The notes under the pieces are model-generated. The model ran no database searches. It was not told the origin of the DNA and saw only the letters and a program-made list of their open reading frames with translations. From JBLHGN01 sp047616325 (lineage in GTDB: Bacteria > Pseudomonadota > Gammaproteobacteria > Pseudomonadales > Cellvibrionaceae): 20,584 nucleotides of DNA. Location of the stretch: NCBI GenBank assembly GCA_047616325.1, contig JBLHGN010000030.1, forward strand, positions 1 through 20,584. Reading direction: 5' to 3'. How positions within the stretch are numbered: the first letter of the stretch is position 1; each line of letters begins with the position of its first letter. This document shows positions 15,324 through 20,584 of this stretch, in pieces. The position numbers and the translations under genes are program-made.

Positions 15324-16307
15324 TTGAAAGTAGACTCTCTTTTACCGCCTTCTGATGGCTCTTTATTGCCTGAAGATTGGATTCATCGTGAACTTTCGTT
15401 CATATCAACACTGGCACCTATTCAATCTCTGTCCGTGGAAGCGCTTGCGCGTAAAAACATACGGCTTTCAATAAAACGCGAAGATCTTCTTCATCCACGT
15501 TTGGGCGGCAACAAAATATACAAATTGTACGGCCATTTGCGTAAGGCATTGATTCGTCCAGACCTCCCCATCGCCAGTTTCGGTGGCGCTTATTCAAATC
15601 ATATATACGCACTTGCCGCAGCCGGAAAAAGTTTGAATCTGACAACTATTGGCATTATTCGAGGAGAGCGTCCTGCTCAATTGAGCGCAACCTTGCAAGA
15701 TGCCGTTGAACAGGGCATGAATTTGATATTTGTATCCCGGCAAGACTACCGCTTGAAGGATACCTATGCTTTTAGGCAGACTATTTCAGCGCCGTGGGGC
15801 GATTGCCATTGGATACCCGAAGGCGGTGCTGGTCGCGAGGGTATAGAAGGTTGCGTCGAACTTGCCCGAGGTATTATTGCGTCGGTTGACAGTAAGCCTG
15901 ACATCGTCTGTCACGCCTGCGGCACAGGTTTCACTGTGGCCGGTCTTGTCATTGGATTAGCGCTAAGCCCTGTCGAAAAAATTAACGTTTTAGGTGTCTC
16001 TGTATTAAAAGGCTATAAACAACTGACCCTAGATATTGCGTCCCAAATTCAACGGTTTGGCTTTCAATCCCGTCAGTGGCGAGTGGATGACAATTACCAC
16101 TGTGGAGGTTATGCTAAGTACCCTGAGTATTTGGCTTCATTTGTGCGTTCATTTGAAGAAGAAACGTCGGTTCCTTTGGACCCGGTCTATACTGCAAAGA
16201 TGATGTGGGGGATAGTAAACCTAGCCGAGCAAGGTGTTTTCCCGGAGGGAGCGCGAATATTAGCGATTCATTCGGGTGGATTGCAGGGCAAACGAGGGGT
16301 TGAATGA
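15324..16307 (+). CDS. PLP-dependent enzyme, D-cysteine desulfhydrase/ACC deaminase family
   Basis: A fold-type II PLP enzyme of 327 residues. The internal-aldimine lysine is K64 in LGGNKIYKL, equivalent to the GGNKTRKL motif of ACC deaminase and D-cysteine desulfhydrase. FGGAYSNHIYALAAAG (86-101) matches the following SNH substrate loop, in the form typical of the desulfhydrase branch, and CGTGFTVAGLVIG near 198-210 resembles the phosphate-binding loop. It probably eliminates an amine, and possibly sulfide, from a small D- or cyclic amino acid; the exact substrate is not readable. The frame has a stop at 15309 and no ATG until far inside, so TTG 15324 is taken as start, with TTG 15366 as alternative; a ribosome binding site is not clear. 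The cNMP-rhodanese gene starts 3 bases after its stop, so the two form an operon. Confidence 0.82.
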   Translation: MKVDSLLPPSDGSLLPEDWIHRELSFISTLAPIQSLSVEALARKNIRLSIKREDLLHPRLGGNKIYKLYGHLRKALIRPDLPIASFGGAYSNHIYALAAAGKSLNLTTIGIIRGERPAQLSATLQDAVEQGMNLIFVSRQDYRLKDTYAFRQTISAPWGDCHWIPEGGAGREGIEGCVELARGIIASVDSKPDIVCHACGTGFTVAGLVIGLALSPVEKINVLGVSVLKGYKQLTLDIASQIQRFGFQSRQWRVDDNYHCGGYAKYPEYLASFVRSFEEETSVPLDPVYTAKMMWGIVNLAEQGVFPEGARILAIHSGGLQGKRGVE

Positions 16308-16310
16308 TTT

Positions 16311-17465
16311 ATGGAAATGCCGCATAAAAAGCGAAATTTTGGTATAGCGTCAGAGTCGTATGGTCGCTTGGTTATGGATGCCTTTGAAACTGCCGACACG
16401 CTCGTTCCTCTTAAGTCGTTGCGACCTAGCTTTCTCGAGGACCTTTTCAAGCATGTGGCGGTGCAAATGGTTTTTGCTGGGCAGGTGATTTTCGAAGACG
16501 GCACTTACGATATGCAGCACATCTATTTGCAGAATGGTAATGTTGAGTATGAATTTCCTACGGGTAAGAAGGAACTCGTAAGGGCGCGGGATACTTCTGT
16601 CCCTCTTGCCCACCAGCAGCCACGCCCCTGCCGATGTGTTGCCAAAACAGATTGCACTGTGTTGCGAATTGATAGCGATAGGGTGGATAGAACCGTAAGT
16701 TGGAGCCAGATCGCCGATTATTTACTAGCAGAGCTGTCGATGCAGCGCGACTACGACGAAGATATTGAATGGATGTATACCGTTCTAAATTCCAATTTGT
16801 TTCTCAAGGCGCCCCCGGTTAATGCACAACAGATTTTTTCGCGATTGACGCCAATGGTGGTGGATGAGGGAGAAGTCATTATTCGTGAAGGCGAAGTGGG
16901 TGACTGTTGTTACTTCATCAAAGAGGGGCAAGCCAGTGTAACGGTGCGCGCTGAATCGCTAGTTCACTCCGACTTGCTGGCTGAAATTGGCCCAGGTAGA
17001 TGCTTTGGCGAAGATGCACTGGTAAACGAGGCCGTACGCAACGCCAGCATTACCATGAAAACCGACGGTGTTTTAATGCGTTTGGAGAAAAGCGATTTTC
17101 TTCTGTTACTCAAAGAGCCAGCCGTGGACGAGCTGACATTAGATGAAATTGAGGAAATGATAGAAGTACCTATTTTTGTAGATGTTCGTACTGATGATGA
17201 ATACAGCCAGGGGCATTTGGCCTTTTCGGCGAATATTCCTCTATCACTATTAAGCATAAAAAAGCGCCAATTGGCCCCCGAAATTCCCTGTGTAATATAC
17301 TGTGATACGGGTAGACGCAGCCGAGCAGCGGCCTGCTTGTTAGGTAAGCAAGGTTTTAATGTGACGTGCCTTAAAGATGGATATTTAGGTGCAAATATTG
17401 AGGATGAGCTCATTCAGGGAGATGGGTATATTATTCGCGAAGGCGAGCTTTTTTCCAGCCAATAG
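16311..17465 (+). CDS. Protein with two cNMP-binding-like domains and a rhodanese domain
   Basis: This 384-residue cytoplasmic protein combines three modules. Residues about 40-125 form a degenerate cyclic-nucleotide-binding-like barrel lacking a phosphate cassette. Residues about 160-268 form a better one: GEVIIREGEVGDCCYFIKEG, then CFGEDALVNEAVRNASI, where E234 and R243 fall at the ribose- and phosphate-contacting positions. Residues about 285-362 are a rhodanese domain with FVDVRTDDEYSQGHL, active-site C331 in CDTGRRSRAA and LKDGYLGA. The likely role is sulfur transfer or phosphatase-like chemistry controlled by a nucleotide, inferred from domains only. GAGGGG at 16294-16299 precedes ATG 16311 by 11 bases. 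It is joined to the desulfhydrase relative, which may supply sulfur, and lies 3 kb from the cyclase gene. Confidence 0.87.
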   Translation: MEMPHKKRNFGIASESYGRLVMDAFETADTLVPLKSLRPSFLEDLFKHVAVQMVFAGQVIFEDGTYDMQHIYLQNGNVEYEFPTGKKELVRARDTSVPLAHQQPRPCRCVAKTDCTVLRIDSDRVDRTVSWSQIADYLLAELSMQRDYDEDIEWMYTVLNSNLFLKAPPVNAQQIFSRLTPMVVDEGEVIIREGEVGDCCYFIKEGQASVTVRAESLVHSDLLAEIGPGRCFGEDALVNEAVRNASITMKTDGVLMRLEKSDFLLLLKEPAVDELTLDEIEEMIEVPIFVDVRTDDEYSQGHLAFSANIPLSLLSIKKRQLAPEIPCVIYCDTGRRSRAAACLLGKQGFNVTCLKDGYLGANIEDELIQGDGYIIREGELFSSQ

Positions 17466-17520
17466 TTAGGTGGGGGAGGCGCCTTAGCGAGGCGTGATGT
17501 TTGTTGAGCGTGAGCGTGTG

Positions 17521-17610
17521 TTTTTATCCCTGTTATTTCTTCACCCCTTATGCCCACTTCCTTTGTTTCTTTTGTTTCGCCCCCTCCTGTGCCCCGTCCT
17601 CCTGTTCCCT
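17521..17610 (+). other. Polypyrimidine tract upstream of nadK
   Basis: Of these 90 bases only 14 are purines; the tract is built of runs such as TTTCTTTTGTTTCG and CCCCTCCTG. It fills much of the gap 17466-17754. No RNA hairpin or gene is evident in it. Confidence 0.7.
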
Positions 17611-17754
17611 ACCGCTTGTATAGCGACGTCGAATGTTCGGTTGGCGCTCACATTCATGATTTTTTTGTCTGGCGTGCTTATGTTTGCACAATTCATGTAA
17701 AATCCGTAGTTTGTTGTATTCACTCCGTTAAATTTTTAGGCAAAAGGTCAGAGA

Positions 17755-18639
17755 ATGAGCACATTTTCCACAGTAGGGCTTATTGGCCGTTTAGCGAGCG
17801 AAAGTACCCAATATTCATTAAAGCGCTTGGTGAATTATCTTAGCAAGCAAGAAATTACTGTTTTGTTAGATGAGGAGACCTCGTCGGTTTTGCCCGAGTC
17901 TGGCCTGAGAACCGAGATGCGCAGCGTTCTCGCGGAAAAGTGCGATCTGATCATCGTTGTGGGCGGTGATGGCAGTTTGCTGGCAGCCGCGCGTGCTTTT
18001 GCTGGTTATCCTGTAAAAATATTGGGCATCAATAGAGGAAGGCTCGGTTTCCTTACGGATATTTCCCCTGACGAGATCGAGTACAAGGTTGGCGAGGTGC
18101 TGGAGGGAAAATACCACGTAGACGAGCGCATATTGCTCATATCTAAGATCTGTCGCAAGGGCAAGCCTGTTTCTGAGGATGTTGCGCTCAATGACGTGGT
18201 AATTCACCCCGGAAAGTTCATTCGAATGATTGAATTTGAACTGTATATCGATGATGTATTTGTGTACCGTCAACGCTCAGACGGCCTGATTATTTCGTCT
18301 CCGACGGGGTCGACAGCCTATGCCTTGAGCGGCGGCGGGCCTATCCTTCATCCGCAGTTAAGTGCTTTTGTGTTAGTTCCGATGAATCCTCATACCTTGA
18401 GTAGCCGTCCCATTGTTGTTAACAGCGAAAGCGAAATCAAGTTGGTGATTAGCAGTACTAATAATTTGAATCCACATATTACTTGCGATGGACAGACCCA
18501 CGTAGTCTCTCAGCCAGGCGATGAGGTGATTATTTGCAAATCGGATCGCAAGTTACAGTTGATACACCCCGAGGGGCATGATTTTTATGATATATGTCGC
18601 ACTAAATTAGGGTGGGCAAGTCAAGCGGGTGCCGGTTGA
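17755..18639 (+). CDS. nadK: NAD kinase
   Basis: NadK phosphorylates NAD+ to NADP+ with ATP and is the main source of NADP in the cytoplasm. At 294 residues it matches E. coli NadK (292). The diagnostic motifs are present: VVGGDGSLLAAAR (68-80), GINRGRLGFLTDI (91-103), NDVVIHPG (146-153), SDGLIISSPTGSTAYALSGGGPILHP (split between catalytic D176 and the glycine-rich loop 192-196) and, near the end, the DGQ segment of the NAD pocket. AAAAGG (17742-17747) lies seven bases before ATG 17755. The metallophosphatase follows 162 bases later. This is a canonical enzyme, distinct from the AcoX-type kinase at 2133. Confidence 0.97.
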   Translation: MSTFSTVGLIGRLASESTQYSLKRLVNYLSKQEITVLLDEETSSVLPESGLRTEMRSVLAEKCDLIIVVGGDGSLLAAARAFAGYPVKILGINRGRLGFLTDISPDEIEYKVGEVLEGKYHVDERILLISKICRKGKPVSEDVALNDVVIHPGKFIRMIEFELYIDDVFVYRQRSDGLIISSPTGSTAYALSGGGPILHPQLSAFVLVPMNPHTLSSRPIVVNSESEIKLVISSTNNLNPHITCDGQTHVVSQPGDEVIICKSDRKLQLIHPEGHDFYDICRTKLGWASQAGAG

Positions 18640-18653
18640 GTAAAGCTTATTTT

Positions 18654-18674
18654 CGCGACAGTAAACTGTTCGCG
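18654..18674 (+). other. Hairpin immediately after nadK
   Basis: CGCGACAG (18654-18661) pairs with CTGTTCGCG (18666-18674) with one bulged T and a TAAA loop. It starts 15 bases after the nadK stop. No T-run follows, so termination would need Rho or none; a smaller hairpin GCGTA-GGA-TACGC lies at 18741-18753 in the same gap. Confidence 0.4.
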
Positions 18675-18801
18675 CTGCAGCGGTTACGCACCGAAGGGGC
18701 GAGCAAGTAAAATAGCCATTTTATTTGCGGCTTGATAAAAGCGTAGGATACGCATTAATGGGCGGAAACTATTTGGACCGTCACTGGTTTAGGGGTTGGT
18801 T

Positions 18802-19776
18802 TTGCAGTATTCAGGTTACGATATTATTGGCGATATTCACGGCTGTTCCAATACTCTTGAGAACTTGCTGTGTAAATTAGGATACCGCGATGAGGGCCGT
18901 GTATATTATCATCCTTCACGACAGGTCTTATTTGTCGGGGATGTTGTTGATCGCGGCCCTCACATTCGTGAAGCCCTGCACATAGTAAAAAATATGGTGG
19001 ACGCTGGCACCGCGCGTTGCGTGATGGGAAACCACGAATACAACGCTTTGGGCTATATTACTCCAACGCCCGAATCGGAAGGCACCAGCAATGTGAGTTA
19101 TGTGCGTGCTCACAACGTTCGGCACAATAGAATGATTGCCGAGACTTTAATGCAGTTTGCGTCTTATCCCGAAGAGTGGCGTGTGTTTGTAGAATGGTTT
19201 CGTAGCTTGCCGGTATTTCTTGAGATTGATGGAATTAGGGTCGTTCACGCCTGTTGGGACGGTGATCTTATTCGCCAATACAAAAATCTAGAGCGTGAAT
19301 TTGTATTCGACACAAGCTTTATTCAAGAATCAGCCGATAAAACAAGCTTCGCAGGTCGATTTATGGACAGATTGACGCGGGGTACCGACCTACACTTGCC
19401 CGATGGCCACCGTATTAAGAGTAAAGATGGTTTTTATCGACATATGTTTCGCACCAAATTTTGGTCGCAGAATCCTACGCTACTTGAAGATGTTGCGTTC
19501 CAGCCGGACCCCTTGCCGTCTAACCTCGCACAAAACCCCTTAAGTGAACAAGACAAACAAGAATTGATATACTATGGACGCGATGAGCCCCCTGTATTTG
19601 TGGGGCATTACTGGCTGCAGGGTAGGCCAAAACCACTTCGAAATAATGTCGCTTGTTTGGATTACAGCGCTGTTAAATATGGGCGCTTAGCGGCTTATCG
19701 TTACGATGGGGAGCGCACTTTATGTGCATCAAAATTTGAGTGGATTTATGTGGAAGCAGATAACGACAATGAATAA
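18802..19776 (+). CDS. Metallophosphatase, Ser/Thr phosphatase/ApaH-like family
   Basis: A calcineurin-like phosphoesterase with a two-metal site. All family motifs are in order, counted from TTG 18802 (324 residues): GDIHG (10-14), GDVVDRGP (46-53), GNHEYN (76-81), VHACWD with H149 and GHYW with H269. The order fits the PrpE/ApaH/PPP group, which acts on phosphoproteins or dinucleoside polyphosphates; the substrate here is not predictable. The 80-residue insert after H149 is longer than in ApaH. A TTG at 18796 is in frame, but AGGGG at 18791-18795 is spaced six bases from TTG 18802, which is therefore preferred. No ATG start exists. The rhomboid gene follows after eight bases, so the two are probably cotranscribed. 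Confidence 0.87.
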   Translation: MQYSGYDIIGDIHGCSNTLENLLCKLGYRDEGRVYYHPSRQVLFVGDVVDRGPHIREALHIVKNMVDAGTARCVMGNHEYNALGYITPTPESEGTSNVSYVRAHNVRHNRMIAETLMQFASYPEEWRVFVEWFRSLPVFLEIDGIRVVHACWDGDLIRQYKNLEREFVFDTSFIQESADKTSFAGRFMDRLTRGTDLHLPDGHRIKSKDGFYRHMFRTKFWSQNPTLLEDVAFQPDPLPSNLAQNPLSEQDKQELIYYGRDEPPVFVGHYWLQGRPKPLRNNVACLDYSAVKYGRLAAYRYDGERTLCASKFEWIYVEADNDNE

Positions 19777-19784
19777 ATTGCACT

Positions 19785-20584
19785 ATGACTGAAGCCGTGG
19801 GATGGTATGTTTTTGCGGAATTTCCTCTGCAAGAAAATATGAAAGAACTCGACATTGCACTCAATCACAGCAAGGTGCCTCATCGTTTTACTGAAGATCG
19901 AGGCTGTCAGTTGTTGTGGATTGCTGGCCCCCAATTTTCGGTCATTACTGAAAACGTTATTGAAGACTTCAGCCGTTCCAAACTTTCTCACGCTCAAAAG
20001 CTGCCATCGATTGACACAGTAACGGATTCCGATACAGGAACATATTTAAACGGCATTTTGTTTTTGATCAAATTGGTACCCATTACCGTTGCGATTGTTA
20101 TTTTGGGCTTTTTAGGTTGTGTGATGGGTGAGTTTAGAGTGTACGGCATTCTCGAATGGACTGACCGTTCATTCGCCGCACTAATACACGGTCAGTATTG
20201 GCGCTTGCTCACTCCAGCTTTTCTTCATTTTGGCATAGTCCATTTTATATTTAATGGGCTCTGGATCTGGGAAATAGGTGGCCGCCTAGAGCGTTTTATG
20301 GGGCGCTTAGCTTATATGGGCCTATTTGTAAGTACCGCGCTTGTCGCTAATGTTGCGCAATTTATTTCGGGTGGCGAGGCGGTGTTTGGCGGACTCTCCG
20401 GTGTGGTGTATGGGTATTTTGCTTGTATGTTTATTTTACACCGCGCCAATAAAGTACGCGAGTTGGAACTGCCCGTTGGTCTTTACGTTTTTTTGGTGTT
20501 GTGGCTTGTAGCAGGTTTTACTGGTCTCATCGATTTTTTCATGGAGGCAAAAATTGCAAATTGGGCACATTTTGGTGGTTTGGC
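19785..20584 (+). CDS. Rhomboid family intramembrane serine protease, GlpG-like (cut by right edge)
   Basis: The frame from ATG 19785 is open to the window end, giving 266 residues. Residues 1-70 form a small soluble domain like the cytoplasmic N-domain of GlpG. Several membrane segments follow from about residue 92. The rhomboid signature is complete so far: YWRLLTPAFLHFGIVHFIFN, with H148, H153 and N157, the catalytic S205 in FGGLSGVVYGYF and its partner H262 in NWAHFGGL. It should cleave transmembrane substrates within the inner membrane. No convincing ribosome binding site precedes the start, which is eight bases after the metallophosphatase stop; translational coupling may serve. The remaining C-terminal part lies outside the window. 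Confidence 0.93.
   Translation, partial: MTEAVGWYVFAEFPLQENMKELDIALNHSKVPHRFTEDRGCQLLWIAGPQFSVITENVIEDFSRSKLSHAQKLPSIDTVTDSDTGTYLNGILFLIKLVPITVAIVILGFLGCVMGEFRVYGILEWTDRSFAALIHGQYWRLLTPAFLHFGIVHFIFNGLWIWEIGGRLERFMGRLAYMGLFVSTALVANVAQFISGGEAVFGGLSGVVYGYFACMFILHRANKVRELELPVGLYVFLVLWLVAGFTGLIDFFMEAKIANWAHFGGL

Noticed and set aside
16964..17413. Minus-strand open frame of 149 codons
   Set aside because: It lies entirely within the cNMP-rhodanese gene, is Ser-rich and low in complexity, and has no motif; it is a shadow frame.
17480..17494. CGCCT-TAGCG-AGGCG hairpin after the cNMP-rhodanese gene
   Set aside because: Only five base pairs and no adjacent T-run; too weak to call a terminator.
17494..17843. 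Plus-strand frames across the polypyrimidine tract (68 and 97 codons)
   Set aside because: The Leu/Phe/Pro/Ser-rich peptides simply reflect C/T-rich DNA, and one runs into nadK out of frame.
17866..18273. Minus-strand open frame of 135 codons
   Set aside because: It is antisense to nadK, with no ribosome binding site or recognisable domain.
18666..18680. CTG...CAG motif resembling a LexA box
   Set aside because: The spacing is nine bases rather than the required ten, and the interior is GC-rich.
18636..18710. TTG-started 24-codon frame overlapping the nadK stop (SKAYFRDSKLFALQRL)
   Set aside because: Overlap is suggestive of coupling, but it is very short, crosses the hairpin at 18654 and has no ribosome binding site evidence beyond position.

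Overview
This window reads as chromosomal DNA of a marine-type gammaproteobacterium. Several proteins closely follow their E. coli counterparts (PdxB, AlaA, YadG/YadH, long-form QueF, NadK, GlpG-like rhomboid). Moderate GC content and the gene complement suggest the Cellvibrionaceae (Saccharophagus/Teredinibacter relatives). That family placement is an inference from resemblance, not from a search. I see no insertion sequence, phage, CRISPR array or defence island; this is mostly core genome with several conserved genes of unknown function.

Layout. (1) 1-4395, plus strand: a tightly overlapping operon of a 5'-3' exonuclease (open at the left edge), pdxB, an AcoX-type ATP-NAD kinase and an RlmI/K-like methyltransferase. 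(2) 4408-6090, minus: alaA followed by an unknown gene; msrB and a DUF1499 membrane protein diverge from it (6238-7415, plus). (3) 7476-8267, minus: a membrane-anchored unknown. (4) 8454-8715: a strong promoter, tRNA-Glu(UUC), tRNA-Gly(GCC) and an intrinsic terminator. (5) 8848-9261, minus: a small conserved protein. (6) 9354-11978, plus: the yadG-yadH exporter and queF. (7) 11751-13096, minus: a membrane-bound class III adenylate cyclase broken by a one-base frameshift in a homopolymer and running tail-to-tail into queF. (8) 13353-15192, plus: a 48-residue protein with no Lys or Arg, then a 454-residue coiled-coil protein with Cys/His clusters at both ends. (9) 15324-17465, plus: a PLP enzyme of the D-cysteine desulfhydrase/ACC deaminase family, 3 bases before a protein with two cyclic-nucleotide-binding-like domains and a rhodanese domain. 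(10) 17755-20584, plus: nadK, a metallophosphatase, and a rhomboid protease cut by the right edge.

Themes. Cofactor biology recurs: PLP synthesis (pdxB) with PLP enzymes (AlaA and the desulfhydrase relative), and two unrelated-looking members of the NAD kinase superfamily. A possible second-messenger link joins the cyclase and the cNMP-rhodanese protein. Short tandem duplications with units of 15, 16 and 17 bases occur at three separate places, one in a coding N-terminus, one in a leader and one across a stop codon.

The best leads are the cyclase frameshift and its antisense tail, the predicted cNMP-controlled sulfur pair, the 17-base repeat array at the end of the coiled-coil gene, and the tiny acidic protein. 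None of these amounts to a demonstrated new system.
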